A DNA stretch of 64,000 nt, taken from Myxococcales bacterium (GTDB lineage Bacteria > Myxococcota > Polyangia > Nannocystales > Nannocystaceae). Position 1 is the stretch's first letter. Every line of letters begins with the position of its first letter. Positions 46,146-54,691 of the stretch are shown in pieces. Location: positions 1 to 64,000 of the forward strand of contig JAEUJW010000023.1 in NCBI GenBank assembly GCA_016793465.1. The letters run 5' to 3'. A program made the translations under genes and the position numbers. The notes below the pieces were generated by a model. That model made no database searches and was not told the origin of the DNA. It saw only the letters and a list, made by a program, of their open reading frames with translations.

Positions 46146-47500
46146 TTCGCTGGATCTGGATCCCGCTGGCCGCGCTCCTCGGCTGCGCATCCGTCCAACC
46201 CACGGAGGCACGCCGCGACGTCGCGGAAATTGTCGAGCAACGCGCCGGGCTCAAGGACGTCATCCCCAGCGAACAGGACGAGGCGTCCCGCGCCCGCGTC
46301 CGCGCCCGCGTCGACGAGCTGCTTGGCCAGCCGTTCACCCTCGATCGCGCGCTGCAGGTGGCCATGCTCAACAACCGCGAGCTCCGCGCGGTGTTCGAGG
46401 ATCTCGGCGTCGCCCAGGCCGAGCTCGTCGAGGCCGGTCTGCTGCAGAACCCCGCCATCTCCGGCGACCTCGTCAACTCGACCAAGGGCAATGGCCTCGG
46501 CGGCGGCCTCGGGCTGTCGCAGAGCCTGCTCAGCGTCTTCCTCATTCCCGCGCAGCGGCGCGTGGCCAAGGCCCGCCTCGCCCATGCCGTCGTGACCGTC
46601 GGTCAGGCTTCCCTGACGCTGGCCCGCGACGTGCGCGTCGCCTATGCCCGCGCGCAAGCGGCCGAGCAGACGCTCGAGTTGCACAGGAGCCGCGCTCAGG
46701 CCGCCGAGGCCGGCAACGAGCTCGCGCAGCGCCAGCTCGACGCCGGCAACATCCCGCCGCTCGACGCCCAGCTCTTTGCGGCAGCCCTCGACCGCGCCCG
46801 CGTCGACCTCTCCGACGCGCAGCTCGCCGCGACTACCGCCCGCGAGGAGCTGACGCGCCTACTCGGCCTGTGGGGCGAGGATATCGCGTGGACCTTCGCG
46901 GCGCCGATGCCCGACGAATTGCCGCCGGAGGCCGAGCTCGGGCAGCTCGAGCAGCAGGGCATCCGTGATCGGCTCGATCTGTCCGCGGCGCGGTTCGAGG
47001 TCGACTCCGTGGCCTACGCGCTGAAGCTGCGCCGCCGCGGCACCATACCCGAGGTGAACGTCGGGCTCTCCGCCCGCAACGAGGTCGGCGACGACATCGG
47101 CCACGAGTGGGTCCTCGGCCCGTCGCTCTCGATCGAGCTGCCGATCTTCAACCCCGGCCACGCCGACATCGCCCGGATCCAGGCGTACCTGCGGCAGTCC
47201 CAGCACCGCCTGCAAGACATGGCGATCAAGGCCCGCTCCGAGATCCGCGTCCACCGTGCGGAGCTCGTCGCGGCCCGCCGCAAGGTCGAGTATTACCAGC
47301 GGACCGTCCTCCCGCGCGCCGCGTCGATCACGGAGCTGACGCTGCAGCAGTACAACGCGATGCAGCTCGGGACCTACCAGCTCCTCGAGACCCGGTCGGA
47401 TCAGCTCGACGCGCAGAGGGAGTACGTCGAGGCGCTCCGCGATTACTGGACGGAGCGCAGCGAGCTCGAGCTCGCCGTCGGCGGACGTCTGCCCGAGTGA
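46142..47500 (+). CDS. TolC-family outer-membrane lipoprotein
   Basis: A 452-residue efflux channel (signal IWIPLAALLGC). OEP motifs: FTLDRALQVAMLNNRELRAVFEDLGVAQAELVEAGLLQNP, PALDAQ-type DAGNIPPLDAQL, and LQQYNAMQLGTYQLLETRSDQLDAQREYVEALRDYWTERSELELAVGG. The C-terminal block is very similar to that of the TolC at 9532, so the two share origin. No pump or adaptor gene is adjacent. Confidence 0.88.
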   Translation: MIRWIWIPLAALLGCASVQPTEARRDVAEIVEQRAGLKDVIPSEQDEASRARVRARVDELLGQPFTLDRALQVAMLNNRELRAVFEDLGVAQAELVEAGLLQNPAISGDLVNSTKGNGLGGGLGLSQSLLSVFLIPAQRRVAKARLAHAVVTVGQASLTLARDVRVAYARAQAAEQTLELHRSRAQAAEAGNELAQRQLDAGNIPPLDAQLFAAALDRARVDLSDAQLAATTAREELTRLLGLWGEDIAWTFAAPMPDELPPEAELGQLEQQGIRDRLDLSAARFEVDSVAYALKLRRRGTIPEVNVGLSARNEVGDDIGHEWVLGPSLSIELPIFNPGHADIARIQAYLRQSQHRLQDMAIKARSEIRVHRAELVAARRKVEYYQRTVLPRAASITELTLQQYNAMQLGTYQLLETRSDQLDAQREYVEALRDYWTERSELELAVGGRLPE

Positions 47501-47558
47501 ACAGGTTGCGGGTGCTGATGCCCCCACGAGTCCGCAGCCGCAGCCACGCGGCCCCCGA

Positions 47559-47580
47559 CTGGCGAATATTCTCAAGCCAG
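47559..47580 (+). promoter_or_regulatory. Type 1-like upstream palindrome (47794 operon)
   Basis: CTGGC-GAATATTC-TCAA-GCCAG: the central GAATATTC (47564-47571) is the core of the type 1 motif, with imperfect flanks. It lies 68 bp before the -24 element of the promoter at 47648. The small GACATGTC palindrome seen at the other two sites is not present here. Confidence 0.45.
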
Positions 47581-47647
47581 TTCGCGAAAATCCTTCAAAG
47601 CCTGCCCGTACTGCCCCAATCTCGTAACGCCACCAAGCCCAGCCCGT

Positions 47648-47663
47648 TGGCACAGACGATGCT
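47648..47663 (+). promoter_or_regulatory. Sigma-54-like promoter of the 47794 operon
   Basis: TGGCACAGACGATGCT, with GG and GC ten bases apart. The predicted leader is ~120 nt, unlike the almost leaderless transcripts at the other sigma-54-like sites. Confidence 0.55.
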
Positions 47664-47793
47664 TTACAGACCCACTCGCCCACCACCACCACCGGCCACG
47701 CGGCCGGCTCCGCACGCGGACGACAAGCCCGCGAATAACAGCGAAAATGGTGTGTTCGAGCCGCCCCGCCTTCTTGCTTCCCTGGACTCGCTT

Positions 47794-49206
47794 ATGAAGC
47801 ACATCCCCCTGACGCTCTCGACGCTGGTCGCGACGCTTTTCGCCTGCAACGGCGGCGCCGACGACAAGCCCCTGGTCGCGCCCCTCGGACCCATCCCGTT
47901 CGTCGACGCCGATCCAGATCCCGACGCGATCGAGATCAGCGTCATCGCGGCCCCGGCCAAGTGGGCCTTCCTCCCAGACAAGCCCGCCGACGTGTGGGCC
48001 TACCAGGACGGTAACGCGGAGGCCCCCGAGGGCCGCGTCCCCGGTCCGATGCTGCTCGGCAAGGTCGGAGACCGCGTCACTGTCCACTTCCGCAACGACC
48101 TGCCGGAAGAGACGACGGTGCACTGGCACGGCATCAAGGTCCAGGCGGCGCACGACGGCAGCAACGTCTCGCAGATGGCGGTCCAGCCTGGCGAGTCCTA
48201 CACCTACGAGTTCACCCTCACCGACGCGGGCACGTTCTGGTTCCACCCCCACCTCGACGCCGACGTGCAGATCGAGCGCGGCCTGTACGCGCCGATCGTC
48301 GTCCGCGGCGACGACGACATCCCCGTCGACACCGACCGCGTCCTCGTCCTCGACGACGTCAAGGTCGAGTCGAGCGGCCAGCTCTCCGAGACGATCACCG
48401 GCCTCGATCTCATGGTCGGCCGCATCGGCAACGTGCTGCTGGTCAACGGCGAGAAGCTCCCGCGCCTCGACGCGCCCGCGGGGGGCCGCGAGCGCTGGCG
48501 CCTGCTCAACTCCGCCAACGGCACGTTTTTCAACGTCAGCCTGCCGGACCACCGCCTGCGTGTGATCGGCTGGGACGGCGGCCTCCTGCCGGATCCCTAT
48601 GAGGTCGACACCCTCGTGATCGCCCCCGGCGAGCGCTATGACCTGCTCGTCGAGCTGGGCGGCGCCGAGGGCGACGAGCTCGAGCTGCAAACGCTGTACT
48701 ACGACCGCGGCCACGACCTGCCGGACCTGGGCCAGCGGGCGATCGCCACCATCGCGCTCGGGGCTTCACCCGCCACGCCGGCGCCCGCGCTTCCGGAGCG
48801 TTGGGGGACCGTCGACCCGCTTCCGGTCACAGCCGACACGCCACGGCGGATGATCGAGCTGACCGAGGAGGAGGCGATGGGCCCCGCCGACGAGCCGCGC
48901 TTCTTCATCAACGACCGGGCGTACCCTGACGTCTCGCCGGTGACCGTCGACAATGACCAGATCGAGGTCTGGGAGATCAAGAACGGCATGGAGATGGACC
49001 ACCCGTTCCACCTCCACGGCGTGTTCTTCCAGGTGCTGGATCAGCCACACCTCGGCTGGAAAGACACGGTCAACGTGCCCCGCAACTCCACGATCGAGAT
49101 CGCCGCGCGCTTCGACAACCCGGGCCTGTGGATGTTCCACTGCCACATCCTCGAGCACGCCGAGCGCGGCATGATGTCCGTCCTTCAGGTCGGCCCGACG
49201 CAATGA
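47794..49206 (+). CDS. Multicopper oxidase lipoprotein
   Basis: A 470-residue MCO (signal LTLSTLVATLFAC). Ligands: HWHGI (110), FWFHPHLD, HPFHLHG and HCHILEHAERGMM (Cys450). The canonical set is complete. Mid-domain motif RVIGWDGGLLPDPYEVDTLVIAPGERYDLLVE. The stop overlaps the next MCO gene (ATGA), so the two oxidases are made together. Confidence 0.91.
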   Translation: MKHIPLTLSTLVATLFACNGGADDKPLVAPLGPIPFVDADPDPDAIEISVIAAPAKWAFLPDKPADVWAYQDGNAEAPEGRVPGPMLLGKVGDRVTVHFRNDLPEETTVHWHGIKVQAAHDGSNVSQMAVQPGESYTYEFTLTDAGTFWFHPHLDADVQIERGLYAPIVVRGDDDIPVDTDRVLVLDDVKVESSGQLSETITGLDLMVGRIGNVLLVNGEKLPRLDAPAGGRERWRLLNSANGTFFNVSLPDHRLRVIGWDGGLLPDPYEVDTLVIAPGERYDLLVELGGAEGDELELQTLYYDRGHDLPDLGQRAIATIALGASPATPAPALPERWGTVDPLPVTADTPRRMIELTEEEAMGPADEPRFFINDRAYPDVSPVTVDNDQIEVWEIKNGMEMDHPFHLHGVFFQVLDQPHLGWKDTVNVPRNSTIEIAARFDNPGLWMFHCHILEHAERGMMSVLQVGPTQ

Positions 49207-50657
49207 CGACGCTCCGATCGGCACGGCTCTTGTGCTCCACCGCGGTCGCGTTCGCGGCGGGCCAGGGCTGTGCCGATCCGGTCGCCGCCCCACCACCGAC
49301 CCGCCCCGAGCTGCCAACCCTCGCGCCGGCGGTCGATCGGGATCCCGACCCGAAGGTGGTCGAGGTCCACCTGGAGGCCGTCGCTGCCGAAGTCGACTAC
49401 CGCGGCGACGGCCGGGAGACCCAGGCGCTCGCATATCGGGACGAAGGCGACCCCAAGTCGACCGCGACGGTCCCCGGACCCCTCATCGTCGCCGACGTCG
49501 GCGACACGATTGTCGTCCACTTCACCAACCGGATCGCCGAGCGCACGACCACGATCCACTGGCACGGCCTGCGCCTGCCCGCGGCGATGGATGGCAACCC
49601 GGCCGTCTCGGGCGCGGTCTACCCCGACGAGACGTTCACCTACACGTTCACGGCACGCGACGCTGGGCTGTTCTGGTACCACCCGCACGTCGACAATGAC
49701 GAGCAGATGGAACTCGGCCTCCACGGGCCGCTGCTCGTACGGGCTCCCGACGAGCCCGTCGTCCCGGTCGAGCGTGTGCTCGTCCTCGACGACGTCGACC
49801 TCGACGAGACCGGACAGCTCCGCCTAGACCCCGATGACGAGGACGTCGCGATGGGGCGCCACGGTGACACCATCCTCGTTAACGGCCGCGAGCGCCCGAG
49901 CATCGAAGTCGCCACCGGCACGACTGAACGCTGGCGCATCGTCAACGCGGCCAACGGACGCTACTTCGCGCTCGAGCTCCCCGGCCACGAATTCGTGATC
50001 GTCGGCGGCGATGGTGGTTCACTTGCGGCCGCCGAGATCACGGACATCCTGCGGGTCGCGCCGGGCGAGCGTTACGACGTGCTGGTGACGATCGCGGCGG
50101 AGCCCGGCACGTACACCTGGCTGCGCAGCGCCGCCGTCGATCGCGGTCACATGGAGGTCCCCTCGTTCGACATCCTCGAGCTGCGGGCTGGCGAGCCGGC
50201 GAGCGAGCCGCCTGTGGTCGACCCCGCAGGGTTCGTCGCCGCGGTCGAGCCGCTCCCCATCACGCCGCAGACTCCGACGCGTCTCTTCCGGCTCGCCGAG
50301 GATCTCGATCACCCGACCGGGCCACGCTTCACGATCAACGACGAGCTGTGGCCGTTCAACACGCCGGTGGAGGCCATGCAGGGCGACCTCGAGGTCTGGG
50401 AGATCGAGAACGAGGCCGACGGCTCGCACCCGTTTCACCTCCATGGTTTCTTCTTCCAGGTGCTGAGCCGCGACGGCGTCGTCGCGCCGGGCCCGGCCTG
50501 GAAAGACACCGTCGACATCGGCGCGCACGAGCTCCTGCGGTTGGCCGTTCGCCCCGAGACGCCGGGCATGTGGATGTTTCACTGCCAGATCCCCGAACAC
50601 GCCGAAGGCGGGATGATGGGGGACTTGATGGTCATGGAGAGTCCGGGAGCGAACTGA
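49203..50657 (+). CDS. Multicopper oxidase lipoprotein with altered type 3 copper ligand
   Basis: A 484-residue MCO (signal LLCSTAVAFAAGQGC). HWHGL (119), FWYHPHVDND and HPFHLHG are present, but the last motif reads MFHCQIPEHAEGGMM: His460 and Cys461 are followed by Gln462 in place of the usual His, one of the type 3 copper ligands. The axial Met is kept. All other MCOs in the window have HCH. It may be a binding partner rather than an oxidase, or use a modified site. Co-translated with the canonical MCO upstream. Confidence 0.88.
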   Translation: MTTLRSARLLCSTAVAFAAGQGCADPVAAPPPTRPELPTLAPAVDRDPDPKVVEVHLEAVAAEVDYRGDGRETQALAYRDEGDPKSTATVPGPLIVADVGDTIVVHFTNRIAERTTTIHWHGLRLPAAMDGNPAVSGAVYPDETFTYTFTARDAGLFWYHPHVDNDEQMELGLHGPLLVRAPDEPVVPVERVLVLDDVDLDETGQLRLDPDDEDVAMGRHGDTILVNGRERPSIEVATGTTERWRIVNAANGRYFALELPGHEFVIVGGDGGSLAAAEITDILRVAPGERYDVLVTIAAEPGTYTWLRSAAVDRGHMEVPSFDILELRAGEPASEPPVVDPAGFVAAVEPLPITPQTPTRLFRLAEDLDHPTGPRFTINDELWPFNTPVEAMQGDLEVWEIENEADGSHPFHLHGFFFQVLSRDGVVAPGPAWKDTVDIGAHELLRLAVRPETPGMWMFHCQIPEHAEGGMMGDLMVMESPGAN

Positions 50658-50668
50658 AGGAGCCCCTT

Positions 50669-51784
50669 ATGAAGACGAAGCACTTGAACTTGATCCTTGC
50701 GTTGGTGGCGGTGGGCTGCGGGGACAGCCCCAAGACGACGAACGACGACGCCTCGGGGACGGGCGACACCTCGGCGACCTCAGCGACGGGCGACGGCCCG
50801 ACGACCGGCAACGGTCCGGGCTCAGCGGACACGGGCGGCACCGGCACCGCGACCGGCACCGCCACGGGCAACACCGCGACGACCCCCGGGACCGAAACCG
50901 GCGAGACCACCAACAACCCGACCACGAACGGCCCGACCTCGGACACAGTGACCTCGGTGACGGACACGGACGGCCCCTGCGCGGGCATTCCCGTGTTCGA
51001 GACGGACATCGTCCCGATCCTCAACGCGAGCTGCGGCGCGAACGACAACGCCTGCCACTCGCGAGTCGCCTACGCCGCGGCCGTGAACTCCGAGTGCCGC
51101 GGGTGGCTCGCGCTCGAGGACACGCCGCTCGGCGCCTCGTACTACTCAGGGCCGATGGAGGGCCAGCCGACGGGGTGCCCCGACATGGAGCTGTACCAGC
51201 GGCTCATGCAGCTCGACGCCTGGCAGTGCGAGCAGTTCGACCCGCGTGTCCGCTACGTGGTGCCGTGCAAGCCCGAGGAGAGCTACATGGTGCACAAGAT
51301 GGACGGCGGCCCGTACTGCATGCTGACACAGGACATGCAGAGCCAGCCCATGCCGCTCGGCAAGCCGGTCGACCCGACCGAGCGCGAAATTATCAAAGCG
51401 TGGATCGCCGCGGGCGCCCCGCGCGTCGGTGACGCCTGTCCGATCGACTGTGATGGTCCCGATCCCGGGACCACCGGTAACACGACGGACGACACCACGA
51501 CCGGCGTCGGGCAGGCCCCGGTCGCCCAGATCAACCACCCTGGCGATGGCGAGGACCGGCCGGTCAACGTCGACATCCCGTTCATCGGCCTGGCCAACGA
51601 CGCCGAGGACGGCATGATCCCCGCGAACAGCCTGGTGTGGACGAGCGACCTCGAGGGCCAGATCGGCGTCGGCGACAACTTCAACGCGCCGCTGACCATG
51701 GTCGGCGTCCACACGATCACCCTCACCGCGACCGACAGCGACAACAACCAGGGCATCGACTCGATCGTCCTGAACATCCAGTGA
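50669..51784 (+). CDS. Lipoprotein with cytochrome-like and Ig-like domains
   Basis: A 371-residue lipoprotein (signal LILALVAVGC). A ~90-residue Thr/Gly/Asn-rich linker leads to FETDIVPILNASCGANDNACHSRVAYAA and, ~130 residues on, QPMPLGKPVDPTEREIIKAWIAAGAP. This is the frame of planctomycete-type cytochrome c domains (VxPIL...CxxCH...MPxG...EI..IxxWIxxGAP), but the Cys spacing is CX6CH, unlike normal CxxCH. A second linker precedes a ~85-residue C-terminal Ig/cadherin-like domain (APVAQINHPGDGEDRPVNVDIPFIGLANDAEDG). GAAGGAG precedes the ATG. Confidence 0.75.
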   Translation: MKTKHLNLILALVAVGCGDSPKTTNDDASGTGDTSATSATGDGPTTGNGPGSADTGGTGTATGTATGNTATTPGTETGETTNNPTTNGPTSDTVTSVTDTDGPCAGIPVFETDIVPILNASCGANDNACHSRVAYAAAVNSECRGWLALEDTPLGASYYSGPMEGQPTGCPDMELYQRLMQLDAWQCEQFDPRVRYVVPCKPEESYMVHKMDGGPYCMLTQDMQSQPMPLGKPVDPTEREIIKAWIAAGAPRVGDACPIDCDGPDPGTTGNTTDDTTTGVGQAPVAQINHPGDGEDRPVNVDIPFIGLANDAEDGMIPANSLVWTSDLEGQIGVGDNFNAPLTMVGVHTITLTATDSDNNQGIDSIVLNIQ

Positions 51785-51797
51785 CCGGACCTACCCT

Positions 51798-52271
51798 ATG
51801 CTTCATCGCTCCTTGTTCGCCTTCTCCCTGACCTTCTCCCTCCTCGCTGCCTGTGACGACCACAAGGGCGATGAAGAAGGCACTCAGGCCACGACCCACC
51901 CCGCCACCCACAGCGGCGGCGACACCGGCGGCACCACCGCGGACCAGCCGACGACCAGTGCCGGTGAGGGCACCGGCACCACGGCTGCAGCGGCCGAACC
52001 TCCCGCGGCGCCGACCGACCTCATGCTCAGCATCCTCGAGGGCGGCGTGCACACCACCTGGAAGGACGCCTCCGACAACGAGGACAACTTCATCCTCGAG
52101 AAGAAGGCCGCTGGTGACCCCGACTTCGCCGTCGTCATCGAGCTGCCGTTCGACTCGGTGACGTACCACGACATCGACGTGGTGCCGGGCACCATGTACA
52201 CCTACCGCGTCAAGGCCGTAAACGCGGGCGGCGAGTCGCTGTCCAACGAGGCGATGATCCAGGTACCCTGA
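51798..52271 (+). CDS. Lipoprotein with a fibronectin type III domain
   Basis: A 157-residue lipoprotein (signal LFAFSLTFSLLAAC). Thr/Gly/Ser linker to ~70, then one Fn3 domain: AAPTDLMLSILEGGVHTTWKDASDNEDNFILEKK...PGTMYTYRVKAVNAGGESLSNEAMI. Likely a surface-exposed or periplasmic protein. It follows the 50669 lipoprotein by 13 nt. Confidence 0.78.
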   Translation: MLHRSLFAFSLTFSLLAACDDHKGDEEGTQATTHPATHSGGDTGGTTADQPTTSAGEGTGTTAAAAEPPAAPTDLMLSILEGGVHTTWKDASDNEDNFILEKKAAGDPDFAVVIELPFDSVTYHDIDVVPGTMYTYRVKAVNAGGESLSNEAMIQVP

Positions 52272-52273
52272 CC

Positions 52274-52290
52274 CCGGGGCGATGCCCCGG
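52274..52290 (+). terminator. GC-rich hairpin after the 51798 gene
   Basis: CCGGGGC-gat-GCCCCGG forms a 7-bp stem with a 3-nt loop right after the stop codon. There is no T-run, so it might slow rather than end transcription. It also covers a possible start codon at 52282. Confidence 0.35.
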
Positions 52291-52293
52291 ACT

Positions 52294-52908
52294 ATGACGC
52301 CCCGGCTCCGCAAGCTCGCGCTCACCGTTCATGTCGTCGCCTCGGTCGGCTGGTTCGGGGCGGTCGCGGCGTTCCTGGGGCTCGCAGTCGCCGGACTGAC
52401 CAGCCCGGACCCCGAGTTCGTGCGCGCCGCCTGCCTGGCGATGGAGGCGATCACCTGGACCGTGCTCGTCCCGTTGAGCCTCGCCTCGCTGCTGACAGGG
52501 CTGCTCTCGTCCCTGGGTACCAGTTGGGGCCTCTTGCGGCACTACTGGGTGCTCGTCAAGCTCCTGCTCACCTGCGGCGCTACCCTCCTGCTCCTGCTGC
52601 ACACGCAGCCCATCGGCCTGCTGGCGCGCATGGCGGTGCAGTCGACGCAGGGACCCGAGTTCCGGGGCTTGCAGATCCAGCTCGTCGTCGACGCATCCTT
52701 GGCCATGGTGGTCTTGCTCGTGACGACGGTGCTGGGGATCTTCAAGCCGAAGGGCCTGACGCCGTACGGGAGGCGAAAGCAGGGTGCCGCCGACGAGAAT
52801 ACGTCCACTGACGCGCCGCGGTGGGTGAGGGTGTTCGCCATCCTGGCGATCGTCATCGTCGTGATCGTGCTGCACAAGCTGATGGGAGGCATGCATCGAC
52901 ATTCTTGA
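52294..52908 (+). CDS. Four-helix membrane protein (DUF2269-like)
   Basis: A 204-residue inner-membrane protein with a conserved first segment LALTVHVVASVGWFGAVAAFLGLAVAGL and further helices (ITWTVLVPLSLASLLTGLLSSLG; YWVLVKLLLTCGATLLLLL; VDASLAMVVLLVTTVLGIF; VFAILAIVIVVIVLHKLMGG). This matches the DUF2269-like group of unknown function. An in-frame ATG at 52282 lies in the loop of a hairpin, so 52294 is preferred. Neighbours are exported proteins; no specific role can be assigned. Confidence 0.7.
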   Translation: MTPRLRKLALTVHVVASVGWFGAVAAFLGLAVAGLTSPDPEFVRAACLAMEAITWTVLVPLSLASLLTGLLSSLGTSWGLLRHYWVLVKLLLTCGATLLLLLHTQPIGLLARMAVQSTQGPEFRGLQIQLVVDASLAMVVLLVTTVLGIFKPKGLTPYGRRKQGAADENTSTDAPRWVRVFAILAIVIVVIVLHKLMGGMHRHS

Positions 52909-52939
52909 CCCCGGCCTTCGACGCGGCGACAACGGCGTC

Positions 52940-53590
52940 ATGACGAGGTCACACCACGCGCGTCTGATCGTGCTGCTCGCCGCCTGTGGCGGTGGCCCCG
53001 AGTCGGGAAGTACCGAGGACACCGGGGGTTCTGGGGAGCCTGGGAGCACCGCGGCTCAGGAGCCGACCACCAGCGTCGGCGACGTACCCATGGCGGAGCG
53101 CAAGCGCGTCTTCTACTTCCGCAACGGGACCCTCGGGAAGATCCGCGACTCCGCCGACACCCGACCCGCGCTCGAGGTCGCGGACGAGGACTGCACCGCG
53201 GGGGCGGCTGCGGCGGGGATGGCCGGGACGTGGCGGGCCTGGCTCTCGTCCTCGCAGGTCGACGCCATCGACCGCATCGATGATGTCGGGCCGTGGTACC
53301 GCGTCGACCAGGAGACGCTGCTGTTCGCGACGAAGGCCGAGCTCACGCTCGGGCCACGAGCGCCGATCGACCTCACCTTCGACGACCCCGGCGCGGACGA
53401 CGACGTCCTGTTCTGGACGGGCACCGACCTGGACGGCCGCCGGACCGCGGACAACTGCATGGACTGGACGATCTACATGGTACCGGCCGTCGCCACCGTA
53501 GGCCGGGCCGATGCTGCCGGCGCCGCATGGGTCGCGGCCGAGCCGCTGCTGTGCTCCAACTACCTCGCGCTCCTCTGTGTCGAGCAGTAG
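52940..53590 (+). CDS. Lipoprotein with an endostatin/DUF1554-like domain
   Basis: A 216-residue lipoprotein (signal LIVLLAACGG). After a short linker, a single domain from ~55 shows VFYFRNGTLG...DEDCTAGAAAAGMAGTWRAWLSSSQVDAIDRI...FWTGTDLDGRRTADNCMDWTI...CSNYLALLCVEQ, the Cys/Trp pattern of the DUF1554/collagenase NC10 (endostatin-like) lectin fold found in myxobacterial surface proteins. Function unknown. Confidence 0.75.
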   Translation: MTRSHHARLIVLLAACGGGPESGSTEDTGGSGEPGSTAAQEPTTSVGDVPMAERKRVFYFRNGTLGKIRDSADTRPALEVADEDCTAGAAAAGMAGTWRAWLSSSQVDAIDRIDDVGPWYRVDQETLLFATKAELTLGPRAPIDLTFDDPGADDDVLFWTGTDLDGRRTADNCMDWTIYMVPAVATVGRADAAGAAWVAAEPLLCSNYLALLCVEQ

Positions 53591-53594
53591 AACG

Positions 53595-54455
53595 TCACGG
53601 GCACTCGCCCGTGGGCTCGAGATGGCCATCCGGCGTGACGATCGCTATCTCGACGCCGTCGACGGTGAGCGCGCCCTCATGGACCCCGTCCACGGCCATG
53701 TCCGTGAGCACGGTCGACGCGCCGGGCACGAGTCCGGGGAACATCTCGTCGACGGTCATGGTCGTCGGGCCCATCGTCCCCTGGCCCGTCACGGTCCAGT
53801 CCTCGCGGCCGCGGCTCGCGGTGGCGGCTCGCGTGTAGCTGATCCCGGGCGCGCCGTCAGCCCAGTCGCAGACGACCTCGATGCTGTCGTAGGTGAACCC
53901 GTTTTGGCTGGTGGGCGCCGGTTCGAGCCAGGTACGTACGCTCCAGCCGGCGCCCTCGCCCGTGCAGGAGAGCTGGCTGCAGTGCCCCTGCTCGCAGAAC
54001 ATGTCGTACATCAGCGGCATGCTGCACGTCATGACGAGCGGCCCGGCGAACGAGACCTGCGACATCGCAAATCCGGGCGCGGTGTAGAAGCTCGTCGCCT
54101 CCAGTGGCCCGGGGTGCCCTGCGAGCAGTCCGGCGATCCCAGTCAGGTCGGCGATGTGGAGCTCGAGCACTTCGAAGTCGATCGGTGGCAACCCACAGCC
54201 CCCGGTCGTCGGGTTCGTGCCCGTGGTCGACTCGCTGGACGAGCCCGTAGACGTCGGCTCCGCGGTCGTCTCGGTCAGCGACGTGGAGGTCGACTCGCTG
54301 GCGGCCGACTCGCTCGAGGTCGGCGCACCGGTCGCGGTCATGGCGCTCGCCGAGCTTGTGTTCGCGGCGGTGTCGTCGCCGTCGGAGCCCGGGGTGCATC
54401 CGCCGACGTCCACGACAAACAGTAGGACAAAGGCCGAGATCAAGATGGATCGCAT
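53595..54455 (-). CDS. Lipoprotein of unknown function
   Basis: A 286-residue lipoprotein (signal ILISAFVLLFVVDVGGC). A ~70-residue Ser/Thr/Glu-rich linker (TSSESAASESTSTSLTET) is followed by a ~180-residue domain with several cysteines (VMTCSMPLMYDMFCEQGHCSQLSCTGEGAGW) and a beta-rich end (GTMGPTTMTVDEMFPGLVPGASTVLTDMAVDG). No family recognised. Opposite to its neighbours. Start 54455 is chosen because the extended frame to 54536 destroys the signal peptide. Confidence 0.72.
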   Translation of the reverse strand: MRSILISAFVLLFVVDVGGCTPGSDGDDTAANTSSASAMTATGAPTSSESAASESTSTSLTETTAEPTSTGSSSESTTGTNPTTGGCGLPPIDFEVLELHIADLTGIAGLLAGHPGPLEATSFYTAPGFAMSQVSFAGPLVMTCSMPLMYDMFCEQGHCSQLSCTGEGAGWSVRTWLEPAPTSQNGFTYDSIEVVCDWADGAPGISYTRAATASRGREDWTVTGQGTMGPTTMTVDEMFPGLVPGASTVLTDMAVDGVHEGALTVDGVEIAIVTPDGHLEPTGECP

Positions 54456-54691
54456 GAGTTCATGGTGGCACGACGGTTCTCCCGGCACGAGCAGGTGAGC
54501 CGTCGGCAAATGCGTCCGACGCATCACGCATGCCAAGAAACGCCGATCCCAGACACGTGCGACGCAGAGTTTACGGGGCGGCGCCCCATCTGGACGAGCA
54601 TGACGTCCTCGTCGCTACGGCCGCGATCTTCGCGGGCCGCGGCCGGAATCCACGGATGGCCGCGCCCCTCATGGGGCTCCACGTTCACTGC

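Noticed and set aside
54519..54533. Sigma-54-like TGGCATGCGTGATGC on the reverse strand upstream of the 54455 lipoprotein gene
   Set aside because: GG-N10-GC alone is frequent in GC-rich DNA, and there is no upstream motif.
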